From Providencia zhijiangensis (GTDB taxonomy: Bacteria > Pseudomonadota > Gammaproteobacteria > Enterobacterales > Enterobacteriaceae), in NCBI RefSeq assembly GCF_030315915.2, contig NZ_CP135990.1, forward strand, positions 2,976,001-3,040,000: a DNA stretch of 64,000 nt, given 5' to 3'. A program made the translations under genes and the position numbers. The notes under the pieces were generated by a model. The model ran no database searches and had not been told where the DNA came from. It worked only from the letters and a program-made list of their open reading frames with translations. Positions 1-9,248 of this stretch are shown in pieces (the first letter of the stretch is position 1; every line of letters starts with the position of its first letter).

Positions 1-915
<915 letters not shown>

Positions 916-1080
916 AAAAGCTTGATGCTCAAAGAATGTTACTGTCGTTTGATTTCCGAAGAAACCAAATTACCTATTAGTTCATATATATGAATTAACG
1001 TGTTAGTCACTCTTCAAGACTTAAAATCAAATATTTTTTTGATAGTGTCCTGTGAGTGCCCACACAGATTGTCTGATAAA

Positions 1081-1092
1081 TTGTTAAAGAGC
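1081..1092 (-). promoter_or_regulatory. rrn leader boxA antitermination element
   Basis: The minus strand reads GCTCTTTAACAA, the boxA core of rRNA leaders, followed by sequence nearly identical to the E. coli 16S leader. In the family, the NusB/NusE complex binds boxA RNA so that RNA polymerase resists Rho while transcribing the untranslated operon. It lies about 165 bases before the mature 16S start. Confidence 0.85.
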
Positions 1093-1146
1093 GGTGCGAC
1101 TTAATCTTTTGATTATCGACTTTAGGTCGTTGTCGCGAGGTGTCGT

Positions 1147-1174
1147 ATACTACGTTTTTTATTTAGAAAGTCAA
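1147..1174 (-). promoter_or_regulatory. rRNA operon promoter P2
   Basis: On the minus strand a -35 TTGACT (1169-1174) and a -10 TAGTAT (1147-1152) are separated by 16 bases, the spacing usual for rRNA P2 promoters. It is downstream of P1 and upstream of boxA, the standard order. Confidence 0.75.
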
Positions 1175-1266
1175 GCGATTATTTTCAACTATTTTCTTTC
1201 TTCACCTCTGTTATCACGGGGCTTCGAGGTTTTCTTCGAGCCGGTTTGTCGTGACAACGGATGCGC

Positions 1267-1320
1267 ATTATAGGGAGCTCGAAAAATCTCGCAAGTGTTT
1301 TTTTTAAAATAATTTCCAAG
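1267..1320 (-). promoter_or_regulatory. rRNA operon promoter P1 with UP element
   Basis: The minus strand has -35 TTGCGA (1289-1294), a 16-base spacer and a perfect -10 TATAAT (1267-1272), followed by a GC-rich discriminator (GCGC). The bases around the -10 match E. coli rrn P1 closely (CTCCCTATAATGCGC). An A/T-rich stretch at 1295-1320 fits an UP element. The GC discriminator is the feature that makes such promoters sensitive to ppGpp and initiating NTP levels. Confidence 0.85.
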
Positions 1321-1343
1321 TGCTGATTTATCACCCAAAAAGG

Positions 1344-1910
1344 TTACTTTGTGATGCTTTTTAAGGCTTTTGGTAGGTCAGCAAGGCTATTAATCACCAG
1401 ATCTGCACTCGCAATAGCGTCATCTGTAACAGGTTCTCCGCTTTTTACTAATACATTTGTCCCCACAAGAGCCGCTTTGCCCGCTTGCATATCCGCAAGC
1501 TTGTCGCCAACCATAATAGAAGAAGCCATATCAATGTTTAAAAATTGCTGGGCATCTAAGAGCATTCCTGGTTTTGGTTTGCGGCAATTACATTCTTGCT
1601 TATATTCTTCTACTGTTGCATCCGGATGATGAGGGCAGAAATAGATACCATCTAAATCAACACCACGGTCGGCAAGAGACCAATCCATCCACTCAGTTAG
1701 CGTCATAAACTGGTCTTCAGTATAGATACCACGACCAATACCAGATTGATTAGTCACGACAACTAATGCATATCCCATTTTTTTGAGTTCAATCATGGCT
1801 TCAATAGCGCCATCGATAAATTCGAAGTCATCGATTTGGTGTACATAGCCATGATCGATATTAATTGTGCCATCTCTATCTAGAAAGATTGCTGGAATGC
1901 CTTTGCTCAC
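1344..1910 (-). CDS. gmhB: D-glycero-beta-D-manno-heptose 1,7-bisphosphate 7-phosphatase
   Basis: HAD-superfamily phosphatase that removes the C7 phosphate from heptose bisphosphate, an early step of ADP-heptose synthesis for the LPS inner core (cytoplasm). The catalytic DxDGT motif is at residues 11-15 (FLDRDGTIN) and the zinc-binding CPHH...CNC cluster is at about 92-109. The 188-residue length is close to E. coli GmhB. I chose the GTG at 1908-1910: it has GAGGAG seven bases upstream and matches the E. coli N-terminus. An in-frame TTG five codons earlier has no ribosome site of its own. It points towards the rRNA operon, as at E. coli rrnH, and is divergent from metN. Confidence 0.96.
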   Translation of the reverse strand: MSKGIPAIFLDRDGTINIDHGYVHQIDDFEFIDGAIEAMIELKKMGYALVVVTNQSGIGRGIYTEDQFMTLTEWMDWSLADRGVDLDGIYFCPHHPDATVEEYKQECNCRKPKPGMLLDAQQFLNIDMASSIMVGDKLADMQAGKAALVGTNVLVKSGEPVTDDAIASADLVINSLADLPKALKSITK

Positions 1911-1993
1911 TGCTTTACTCCTCAAACTGAAATGGTTTTTAGTATCTCATGAAAAGAAATGAAATGAGAATAGAATAAATCCATCAAACTTTA

Positions 1994-2024
1994 TTGACTT
2001 AGACGTCTAGACGCCTTAACATCC
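1994..2024 (+). promoter_or_regulatory. metN promoter with MetJ operator (tandem met boxes)
   Basis: A -35 TTGACT (1994-1999) and -10 TAACAT (2017-2022) are separated by 17 bases. The spacer holds AGACGTCT (2001-2008), a perfect met box, then AGACGCCT (2009-2016), a 7/8 match. Tandem 8-base met boxes are the known binding unit of the MetJ repressor with S-adenosylmethionine. Filling the -35/-10 spacer predicts direct occlusion of RNA polymerase when methionine is ample. Confidence 0.85.
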
Positions 2025-2079
2025 AATGCATGTTAGATACAGTATCTTGAATATAATTCGTCAGAGAATAGAAGATAGT

Positions 2080-3111
2080 ATGATAAAGCTCTCAAATATT
2101 AATAAAGTGTTCCAGCAAGGAAACCGCAATATACAGGCACTGACTGATATCAGCCTGCATGTTCCTGCTGGTCAAATATATGGTGTCATTGGTGCATCCG
2201 GCGCAGGTAAAAGTACCTTAATTCGTTGTGTGAATATGCTGGAGCGTCCAACATCAGGGCAAGTCATTGTTGATGGACAAGATTTAACGTCTCTGCCAGA
2301 GAAAGAAGTTACAAAAGCACGCCGTGGAATTGGCATGATCTTTCAGCACTTTAATTTATTATCTTCGCGCACTGTGTTTGATAACGTGGCACTGCCACTA
2401 GAATTAGACAATACACCGAAAGAGACCATTAAACAGCGCGTTAATGAATTATTAGAGTTAGTCGGTTTATCTGAAAAAAAAGATGCTTATCCAGCGAATC
2501 TTTCTGGTGGTCAAAAACAGCGTGTGGCTATTGCCCGCGCCTTAGCAAACTCACCAAAAGTATTACTGTGTGATGAAGCAACAAGTGCACTAGACCCAGC
2601 TACAACGCGCTCTATTTTAGAATTATTGAAAGATATCAACCGTCGCTTAGGTTTAACTATCTTATTGATCACCCATGAAATGGATGTCGTGAAACGCATT
2701 TGTGACCAAGTGGCAGTGATCAGTGGCGGTCAGCTTATTGAGCAAGATAAAGTGAGTGAAGTTTTCTCTCACCCTAAAACGCCTGTTGCTCAAGCATTTA
2801 TTAAGTCAACATTAGTTATCGATATTCCAGATGACTATAAAGAACGTTTGCAGCCAGAATCAGGTAAAGATCTCTCCCCGTTATTGAAACTGGAATTCAC
2901 AGGACAATCAGTGGATGCGCCATTAATCTCAATGGCCGTACGTAAATTTGATATCGATATTAATATTTTAAGCTCTCAGATTGATTATGCCGGTGGCGTT
3001 AAATTCGGTGTGATGCTGGCTGAATTACACGGTTTAGAAAATGGCATTGAGTCCACCATTACATTTTTGAAAGAGCACCACGTGAAAGTTGAGGTTTTAG
3101 GTTATGTCTGA
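2080..3111 (+). CDS. metN: D/L-methionine ABC transporter, ATP-binding subunit
   Basis: ATPase of the MetNIQ importer. Walker A GASGAGKS is at residues 38-45, the ABC signature LSGGQ at 141-145 and Walker B VLLCDE at 161-166. The C-terminal NIL/ACT-like domain (from about 265) is the site where methionine transinhibits transport in the E. coli protein. The start is the ATG at 2080, giving 343 residues and the same N-terminus as E. coli (MIKLSNI). An ATG at 2026 in the same frame would add 18 residues and sits on the promoter, so it is rejected. First gene of metNIQ, overlapping metI by eight bases. Confidence 0.98.
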   Translation: MIKLSNINKVFQQGNRNIQALTDISLHVPAGQIYGVIGASGAGKSTLIRCVNMLERPTSGQVIVDGQDLTSLPEKEVTKARRGIGMIFQHFNLLSSRTVFDNVALPLELDNTPKETIKQRVNELLELVGLSEKKDAYPANLSGGQKQRVAIARALANSPKVLLCDEATSALDPATTRSILELLKDINRRLGLTILLITHEMDVVKRICDQVAVISGGQLIEQDKVSEVFSHPKTPVAQAFIKSTLVIDIPDDYKERLQPESGKDLSPLLKLEFTGQSVDAPLISMAVRKFDIDINILSSQIDYAGGVKFGVMLAELHGLENGIESTITFLKEHHVKVEVLGYV

Positions 3112-3757
3112 GGGAATGATTTCACTGCTTATTTCAGGAACGATTGATACGATTATCATGACTTTCGTTTCTGCAATTTTAGGTTTTATTTTAGGTATCC
3201 CGACAGGCGTCCTACTTTATGTCACTCGTCGTGGGCAAGTTATGGAAAACACCGTTCTGTATAGCGTTATTTCTGCTGTTGTGAACGTATTCCGCTCAAT
3301 ACCGTTTATTATTTTATTAGTCTGGATCAGCCCGTTTACCAAATTCATCGTAGGTTCTGCGATTGGTATCGAAGGTGCGATTGTTCCATTGACTGTTGGT
3401 GCAATTCCGTTTATTGCTCGCATGGTTGAAAACGCATTATTAGAAGTTCCGAATGGTTTAATTGAAGCTTCACGCGCTATGGGCGCAACACCGTTACAGA
3501 TTATCCGCAAAGTATTACTGCCAGAATCTTTACCGGGGTTAATTAACGCAGCAACCATTACGTTAATCATGTTAGTCGGCTATTCCGCAATGGGTGGTGC
3601 AGTAGGTTCCGGTGGATTAGGACAAATTGCAATGCAATATGGATACTATACTTATAATCCATTAGTTATGAATACCGTTCTGGTTCTATTGATTGTCTTA
3701 GTATTCATCATTCAGTTCACTGGTGAATATCTAATGAAAAAAGTGTCACATAAATAG
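3104..3757 (+). CDS. metI: D-methionine ABC transporter permease
   Basis: Inner-membrane permease of MetNIQ. The 217 residues equal the E. coli length and form about five hydrophobic segments. The cytoplasmic coupling (EAA) loop is visible near residues 121-145 ([21 protein letters not shown]), which docks on MetN. The start overlaps the metN stop by eight bases, implying translational coupling. Confidence 0.98.
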   Translation: MSEGMISLLISGTIDTIIMTFVSAILGFILGIPTGVLLYVTRRGQVMENTVLYSVISAVVNVFRSIPFIILLVWISPFTKFIVGSAIGIEGAIVPLTVGAIPFIARMVENALLEVPNGLIEASRAMGATPLQIIRKVLLPESLPGLINAATITLIMLVGYSAMGGAVGSGGLGQIAMQYGYYTYNPLVMNTVLVLLIVLVFIIQFTGEYLMKKVSHK

Positions 3758-3848
3758 TCCGTAATCTAGATAGTCAGAAACAATAGCAGCGCCAAAAAAC
3801 GCTACACAGTAGTTAAGGTGCTATAAATAGTGTCTAAAGGGGTAAATT

Positions 3849-4670
3849 ATGTCTATTAAGTTAAAATCAATTGCAGTAGTTGGCGCGCTGTTAGGAACAT
3901 TAGCTCTCGCTGGCTGTGGTGAAAAACAAAAAGATCCAAATAGCATCAAAGTCGGTGTGATCATGGGCAAAGAGTTTGAAGTTGCTGAAGTTGCACAAAA
4001 AGTTGCTAAAGAAAAATATGGACTGAATGTTGAATTAGTCTCTTTCAATGACTTCGTATTACCAAACGAAGCATTAAGCAAAGGTGATATTGATGCAAAC
4101 GCATTCCAACATAAGCCTTATCTGGATCAGCAAATTAAAGACCGTAACTACAAGTTAGTCCCTGTTGGAAATACCTTTATTTACCCAATCGCGGGATATT
4201 CTAAACAAATTAAATCTATTGATGAATTGGCTGATGGTTCACAAGTTGCGCTGCCAAATGACCCAACTAACTTAGGTCGTTCATTACTGTTACTGCAAAA
4301 ACAAGGTTTAATTAAGTTAAAAGATGGCACAGGTTTAATGCCTACCGTGTTGGATGTTGTTGAGAATCCAAAAGGCTTAAAATTTGTTGAATTAGAAGCA
4401 CCACAATTACCACGTGCTCTGGATGATCAAAAAATTGCACTGGCTATCATCAACACAACTTGGGCTAGCAGTGCAACACCAAAACTGACTCCAGCAAAAG
4501 ATGGTCTGTTTGTTGAAGATAAAGATTCTCCATATGTGAACATTATTGTGGCTCGTGAAGATAATAAAGATAGCGAGAATGTGAAGAAGTTTATTCAAGC
4601 ATATCAATCTAATGAAGTGGCAGAAAAAGCCAACGAAGTATTCGATGGTGGTGCAGTTAAAGGCTGGTAA
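3849..4670 (+). CDS. metQ: D-methionine-binding lipoprotein
   Basis: Periplasmic methionine-binding component of MetNIQ, anchored to the inner membrane. A signal peptide ends in the lipobox LALAGC with the lipidated cysteine at residue 23, followed by a NLPA-family domain (KVGVIMGKEFEVAE...). Total length is 273 residues. It follows metI after 91 bases without a terminator and is closed by a strong terminator at 4703-4732, so the three genes probably form one MetJ-controlled operon. Confidence 0.97.
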   Translation: MSIKLKSIAVVGALLGTLALAGCGEKQKDPNSIKVGVIMGKEFEVAEVAQKVAKEKYGLNVELVSFNDFVLPNEALSKGDIDANAFQHKPYLDQQIKDRNYKLVPVGNTFIYPIAGYSKQIKSIDELADGSQVALPNDPTNLGRSLLLLQKQGLIKLKDGTGLMPTVLDVVENPKGLKFVELEAPQLPRALDDQKIALAIINTTWASSATPKLTPAKDGLFVEDKDSPYVNIIVAREDNKDSENVKKFIQAYQSNEVAEKANEVFDGGAVKGW

Positions 4671-4702
4671 GCTTTTCTCTTAAAAAAAATGTGTATAAAA
4701 TG

Positions 4703-4732
4703 CTAGGTGACTTTATGTCACCTAGTTTTTTT
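4703..4732 (+). terminator. Intrinsic terminator of metNIQ
   Basis: A perfect 9-base stem, CTAGGTGAC / GTCACCTAG, with a 5-base loop is followed by seven T residues. It ends the metNIQ transcript. Confidence 0.93.
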
Positions 4733-4834
4733 GTATCATACCAACATGCATTAAACCGATTTGTTTTAAATAAATTAGCTTTAAACCGATTACATAATTA
4801 ATGCGCTAGCGCAGATAATAAAAAGGTAATATTT

Positions 4835-5245
4835 ATGAGATTGTTTTTGCTCGCCCTCGCTACATTTGCTTTAGCTGGGTGCGGAATTAATCAATACACC
4901 AGTCCCAGCATGAATAAAGGGTTTTCGAGCATGAAATTATCGAAGCCTTTGCCTGTAGAAACTGAAGAAGAAGATGTCAGTGCAGAAAACATTAAATTAA
5001 TGAACAGCCCTGAAGAATTATTAGGAATGCCATTTCGTGACTTAGGTATTGTGTCTGGTGAGTCATGCAGAAAAAATGCAAAGAGTCCGCCTATTAATCT
5101 TGATTCAGCTAAAAACAGTATGTTGACGCAAGCCGCTTATATCGCTGCGGATGCCGTGTTACTACATCAATGCCAAACCAAATCAGCGCCGGGTTGTTTC
5201 CAAGCAACGGTCTGTGAAGGTAGTGCACTTAAAATTGTTGAATAA
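4835..5245 (+). CDS. rcsF: Rcs stress-response sensor lipoprotein RcsF
   Basis: Outer-membrane lipoprotein that reports envelope and LPS damage to the Rcs phosphorelay by contacting IgaA. The signal peptide ends in FALAGC (cysteine 16). A linker region (about 20-50) precedes the folded domain with the family block PFRDLG and four cysteines (SC, QC, GC, VC) in the order that forms two disulfides in E. coli RcsF. At 136 residues it is near the usual 134. In E. coli RcsF is threaded through BamA, encoded here at 20026-22440. trmO follows after seven bases. Confidence 0.95.
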   Translation: MRLFLLALATFALAGCGINQYTSPSMNKGFSSMKLSKPLPVETEEEDVSAENIKLMNSPEELLGMPFRDLGIVSGESCRKNAKSPPINLDSAKNSMLTQAAYIAADAVLLHQCQTKSAPGCFQATVCEGSALKIVE

Positions 5246-5252
5246 TCAACTT

Positions 5253-5972
5253 ATGCAATCTTTTCAATTTAATGTTATCGGGCATATCGAATCCCCTTAT
5301 AAAGAAAAGTTTGCTATTCCTCGCCAGCCTGGGCTGGTTCAAAACGGCTTTGGGCGTTTGCATTTACATCCGCCATACAATGACCCCAATGCCGTTAGAG
5401 GATTAACTCAATTTAGTCATATTTGGGTGTTGTTTGTTTTTCACCAAACGATGGAAGGTGGCTGGAAACCTCTCGTACGCCCTCCCCGCTTAGGTGGCAA
5501 CGATAAAATGGGTGTATTTGCCACTCGTTCAACATTTCGACCAAGCCCTATCGGGATGTCATTAGTTGAATTAAAAGACGTGACTATCGAAAACAACCAA
5601 GTCATTCTTGAACTCGGTAGCCTAGATTTAGTTGATGGCACACCAGTGGTCGATATCAAACCGTATCTGCCTTTTGCTGAAGCTATTACAACAGCCAAAG
5701 CCGGTTATGCTCAAGAAGCGCCATCAGAAGATATGCAGGTTATATTTAGTACACAAGCTCAACTTGAATGTGAAAAATACCAATCTCGCTATCCCGGATT
5801 AGCCTCTTTTATTGAGCAAGTATTAAAGCAAGACCCACGTCCTGCCTATAAGAAACAATCCAATGAAGCCCGTGATTATGCGGTTCATTTATTAGATTTC
5901 AATGTGCGTTGGCGAGTGACTAATAATATCACTGAAGTGTTTGCCATCGAACGTAATGAAAAATCGCGTTAA
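5253..5972 (+). CDS. trmO: tRNA-Thr (adenine37-N6)-methyltransferase
   Basis: TrmO (formerly YaeB/TsaA) uses S-adenosylmethionine to convert t6A37 to m6t6A37 in tRNA-Thr. The family core is clear: SPYKEKFAIPRQPGL near the N-terminus, FVFHQTMEGGW, VFATRSTFRPSPIGMS and DLVDGTPVVDIKPYLPF, followed by the C-terminal extension typical of enterobacteria. I chose ATG 5253 (239 residues) because it matches the E. coli N-terminus (SFQF..IG.I.SPYKEKF); an upstream in-frame ATG at 5151 lies inside rcsF. tcdA, which acts on the same t6A base, is at 48217. Confidence 0.96.
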   Translation: MQSFQFNVIGHIESPYKEKFAIPRQPGLVQNGFGRLHLHPPYNDPNAVRGLTQFSHIWVLFVFHQTMEGGWKPLVRPPRLGGNDKMGVFATRSTFRPSPIGMSLVELKDVTIENNQVILELGSLDLVDGTPVVDIKPYLPFAEAITTAKAGYAQEAPSEDMQVIFSTQAQLECEKYQSRYPGLASFIEQVLKQDPRPAYKKQSNEARDYAVHLLDFNVRWRVTNNITEVFAIERNEKSR

Positions 5973-6092
5973 CCTCTTTTGACAAAGCATCGTCACTGGT
6001 AGACTAGCTGTTTATTCCGCTGCTTAGCAGCTTTAAATTATTGGGTAGGCGTAAGCCCTACCATGATTTGTTGTTCTAATGGAACCTATACA

Positions 6093-7811
6093 ATGCGTAC
6101 TAGCAAATATCTGCTCTCAACTCTGAAAGAGACCCCTGCGGATGCAGAAGTTATCAGCCACAAGCTGATGCTGCGTGCAGGGATGATCCGTAAACTTGCT
6201 TCTGGTCTGTATGACTGGTTACCCACTGGCGTGCGTGTTCTGCGTAAAGTAGAAAACATCGTTCGTGAAGAAATGGAAAATGCAGGCGCTATCGAGGTAT
6301 CTTTACCCGTCGTTCAACCTGCTGACTTATGGCAAGAAAGTGGACGTTGGGAACAATATGGCCCTGAGTTACTGCGCTTTGTAGATCGTGGCGAGCGCCC
6401 ATTTGTTTTAGGTCCAACCCACGAAGAAGTTATTACTGATTTAGTGCGTAACGAGATCACTTCATACAAACAATTACCATTGAATTTATTCCAAATTCAA
6501 ACCAAATTCCGTGATGAAGTTCGTCCTCGTTTCGGTGTAATGCGTTCTCGTGAATTTATCATGAAAGATGCATACTCGTTCCACACAAGCCAAGAGTCAT
6601 TGCAAGAAACTTACGATGCAATGTACCAAGCTTATAGCAAAATCTTCACCCGCATTGGCTTTGATTTCCGTGCAGTGCAAGCAGACACCGGTTCTATCGG
6701 TGGTAACGCGTCTCACGAATTCCAAGTTTTAGCACAAAGCGGTGAAGATGATGTTGTCTTCTCTACTGAATCTGATTTTGCAGCTAATATCGAATTTGCT
6801 GAAGCGGTTGCACCAAATGTTCAACGTGCAGCGCCAAGCCAAGAAATGCATTTAGTGGATACACCAAATGCAAAAACGATTGCTGAATTAGTTGAACAGT
6901 TCAATCTGCCAATTGAGAAAACCGTTAAGACTCTGATTGTTCATGCAGAGAAAGACTCTGGTCATACTTTAGTTGCCCTGTTAATTCGTGGTGACCATGA
7001 ACTGAATGAAATCAAAGCAGAAAAACACCCATTAGTGGCAAGCCCACTGCAATTTGCATCAGAAGAAGAGATCCGCAAAGCTGTTAACGCAGGTCCAGGC
7101 TCTTTAGGCCCAGTGAATATGCCAATGCCAATCGTCATTGACCGCAGCGTTGCGGTGATGAGCGACTTTGGTGCTGGTGCAAATATTGATGGTAAACACT
7201 ACTTTGGCATTAACTGGGAACGTGACCTCCCACTGCCAGAAGTTTACGACCTGCGTAATGTGGTAGCGGGTGACCCAAGCCCAGATGGTAAAGGTACCCT
7301 GTTAATCAAACGCGGTATCGAAGTAGGTCATATCTTCCAGTTAGGCACAAAATATTCTGAAGCGATGAAAGCCTCTGTGCAGAACGAAGAAGGTCATAAC
7401 CAAATTGTGACAATGGGTTGCTATGGTATTGGTGTAACTCGTATTGTTGCAGCAGCGATTGAGCAGAGCCACGATGAACGCGGTATTGTATGGCCAGATG
7501 CTATCGCACCATTCCACGTTGCTATCCTGCCAATGAACATGCATAAGTCTTATCGCGTTAAAGAAGTTGCTGAAAAACTGTATGCAGACCTGAAAGCACA
7601 AGGTATCGATGTTATTTTCGATGACCGTAAAGAACGCCCGGGTGTGATGTTTGCCGATATGGAACTGATTGGTGTTCCATACACTATCGTCATTGGTGAC
7701 CGTAATTTAGATACTAACCAAGTTGAATATAAATCACGCCGCAGTGATGACAAACAACTGGTTGGTTTAGATAACGTGGTTAGCTTCCTGAAAGAAAAAC
7801 TAGCTAAATAA
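6093..7811 (+). CDS. proS: Prolyl-tRNA synthetase
   Basis: Class II aminoacyl-tRNA synthetase charging tRNA-Pro. The 572-residue length equals E. coli ProS. Motif 2 is in the [10 protein letters not shown]...[12 protein letters not shown] region (near residues 139-165) and motif 3 near GIGVTR (about 445). Between them lies the editing domain (about 225-405) that hydrolyses Ala-tRNA-Pro. The start at 6093 matches the E. coli N-terminus MRTSQYLL and has GGAA eight bases upstream; an ATG ten codons earlier is possible but less likely. Transcribed alone and closed by a shared terminator. Confidence 0.98.
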   Translation: MRTSKYLLSTLKETPADAEVISHKLMLRAGMIRKLASGLYDWLPTGVRVLRKVENIVREEMENAGAIEVSLPVVQPADLWQESGRWEQYGPELLRFVDRGERPFVLGPTHEEVITDLVRNEITSYKQLPLNLFQIQTKFRDEVRPRFGVMRSREFIMKDAYSFHTSQESLQETYDAMYQAYSKIFTRIGFDFRAVQADTGSIGGNASHEFQVLAQSGEDDVVFSTESDFAANIEFAEAVAPNVQRAAPSQEMHLVDTPNAKTIAELVEQFNLPIEKTVKTLIVHAEKDSGHTLVALLIRGDHELNEIKAEKHPLVASPLQFASEEEIRKAVNAGPGSLGPVNMPMPIVIDRSVAVMSDFGAGANIDGKHYFGINWERDLPLPEVYDLRNVVAGDPSPDGKGTLLIKRGIEVGHIFQLGTKYSEAMKASVQNEEGHNQIVTMGCYGIGVTRIVAAAIEQSHDERGIVWPDAIAPFHVAILPMNMHKSYRVKEVAEKLYADLKAQGIDVIFDDRKERPGVMFADMELIGVPYTIVIGDRNLDTNQVEYKSRRSDDKQLVGLDNVVSFLKEKLAK

Positions 7812-7832
7812 CCGTTACGTTAGCCTAAATAC

Positions 7833-7873
7833 AAAAAGCTCAGAGTTCAGTTTTACTGTCTCTGAGCTTTTTT
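7833..7873. terminator. Bidirectional intrinsic terminator between proS and nlpE
   Basis: Stem AGCTCAGAG (7837-7845) / CTCTGAGCT (7860-7868) is flanked by an A run on the left and a T run on the right, so it can end proS on the plus strand and nlpE on the minus strand. Confidence 0.9.
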
Positions 7874-7917
7874 ATTGTCACTAAGCCTTTTTACTATATA
7901 ACCAAAACGAATTCAGG

Positions 7918-8574
7918 TTATTTGCAAGAGCGGGTTTTATCGAACTGAATATTCCCAGTAGGAATAAATGCAGAATCAAATTGGCCATCCTCCATGGATG
8001 GGCGAATAGAATAGAAACCATCCACCTCTAAATAAACTGGCGTGCCGCCATCCACATCAGTATCACTATAAGCTTTCTCTAGTTCAATGCCTGACGTTGC
8101 ATATTTACGCCCAGAACCACATTCAGTAAATATAGCGGCATCCGCCATATAACGATATTCGCCACGTTTTTTACTTGGAGTGACCTGTTTTAAGGTATGG
8201 TTCATTGAGCTCTCAATCGCTTTGCCTTCTAAATCCAGCAGTGTGATTGACTGGTTATCAGGAGATTGTGCAAAGTATGTACGCTCTGCTTTCGAGTTAG
8301 TTAATGTTAATACATTTTCCGTGCTAGACCAGTTCCCTGTTTCATGGAACATTTGGTTCCCTTCACGGGTTTCTAAATAAAGCAGTTGCTCAACATAGCT
8401 ACCATCTGGATTGACTAATAATGTGGCTTCAATACCTGAACAATCCGCACAAGGAAGTACACCACTATAAACATGGTCTACAGGAGCGAAGTTCGCTTCG
8501 TTCACACTGCTTTGACAACCGGATAATGCCACAGCACCCGCCGAAATAAGAGCCAATAAAAGTACTTTCTTCAT
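7918..8574 (-). CDS. nlpE: Outer-membrane lipoprotein NlpE (copper homeostasis, Cpx activator)
   Basis: NlpE signals surface adhesion and lipoprotein or redox stress to the CpxA sensor kinase. The signal peptide ends in LSGC (cysteine 20). The N-terminal NlpE domain has the hallmark GVLPCADCSGIE with a CxxC pair; the C-terminal domain (MADAA.FTECGSGR...) matches E. coli NlpE. The start is ATG 8574 with AGGA six bases upstream; a start eight codons earlier lacks a ribosome site. The 218 residues are slightly shorter than E. coli. The arfB and yaeQ genes that follow nlpE in E. coli are absent. Confidence 0.95.
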   Translation of the reverse strand: MKKVLLLALISAGAVALSGCQSSVNEANFAPVDHVYSGVLPCADCSGIEATLLVNPDGSYVEQLLYLETREGNQMFHETGNWSSTENVLTLTNSKAERTYFAQSPDNQSITLLDLEGKAIESSMNHTLKQVTPSKKRGEYRYMADAAIFTECGSGRKYATSGIELEKAYSDTDVDGGTPVYLEVDGFYSIRPSMEDGQFDSAFIPTGNIQFDKTRSCK

Positions 8575-8899
8575 TATAATTCCTTTCAGATCATTCAATT
8601 ATTACTGTTTCGCTTATTAATACATCATAGCATTTCAAGAAATAAAAAAATAAGGTATGCAAAAATTTACAATCGGATAAATAACCAGCTAAAGATATCA
8701 GTTTAGTGAATAAGAATTTTCCTTTTCCCACGTCACTGATTATAGTTATTAAATTACTATGCTATTATCGAGCGAAGCACTTTTTGATTTAGCTTTTTAT
8801 TTCATCGGTAAATGCTTAGTCGATAAATGCTAGTGTTTTTAGATAAAACAAACATGTTCAAGGCGGCAATAACCGCCACTAACACAGTGGTGAGGGAAT
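8575..8899. promoter_or_regulatory. Divergent nlpE/rof intergenic region with alternative hairpins before rof
   Basis: This 325-base AT-rich stretch separates divergent genes. Just before rof are two small hairpins: GGCGG (8862-8866) / CCGCC (8873-8877), and CCACT (8876-8880) / AGTGG (8886-8890) with a 5-base loop. They share bases 8876-8877, so they exclude each other, and the second ends two bases before the GAGGG ribosome site of rof. No promoter is clear enough to call. Confidence 0.5.
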
Positions 8900-9163
8900 A
8901 TGTCTACAGATAATGAATATCAACCAATCAATTGTGATGATTACGAATATCTAGAAATCGCATGCCAGCGTCAATTAAAGCTGCAAATTAAGCTTAATGA
9001 CGGCGAGAATATTGAAGGGCAAGCCAGTGATTTGCTCCTACGAAAAAAAATTGAGTACCTCGTCCTGATCACACAGGAAGGCACTAAGGAGCTACGACTG
9101 GATATTATCTCATCCTTCAGTCATCCTGAAATCGGCACTATCGTTGTCGACCACTCCCACTAA
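8900..9163 (+). CDS. rof: Rho-binding antiterminator Rof (YaeO)
   Basis: Small acidic protein that binds the primary RNA site of Rho and blocks termination. The 87 residues contain the family signatures YQPINCDDYEYLE at the N-terminus and LRLDIISSFSHPEIGTIVV at the C-terminus, almost as in E. coli. The start ATG 8900 has GAGGG four bases upstream. Monocistronic, with its own terminator. Confidence 0.95.
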   Translation: MSTDNEYQPINCDDYEYLEIACQRQLKLQIKLNDGENIEGQASDLLLRKKIEYLVLITQEGTKELRLDIISSFSHPEIGTIVVDHSH

Positions 9164-9191
9164 TACTCGTTTTTTCTGAGTTTCTTCTATG

Positions 9192-9224
9192 CCCCTTATG
9201 GTAGTCACAGTCATAAGGGGTTTC
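9192..9224 (+). terminator. Intrinsic terminator of rof
   Basis: Perfect stem CCCCTTATG (9192-9200) / CATAAGGGG (9212-9220), 11-base loop, then TTTCT. tilS converges from the other side. Confidence 0.8.
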
Positions 9225-9248
9225 TAATTTATAGATAGTTTATTCACG

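Noticed and set aside
6044-6063. GGTAGG...CCTACC hairpin just upstream of proS
   Set aside because: Short, imperfect and with no U tract; no support for a riboswitch or T-box, which are not expected for proS in this group.
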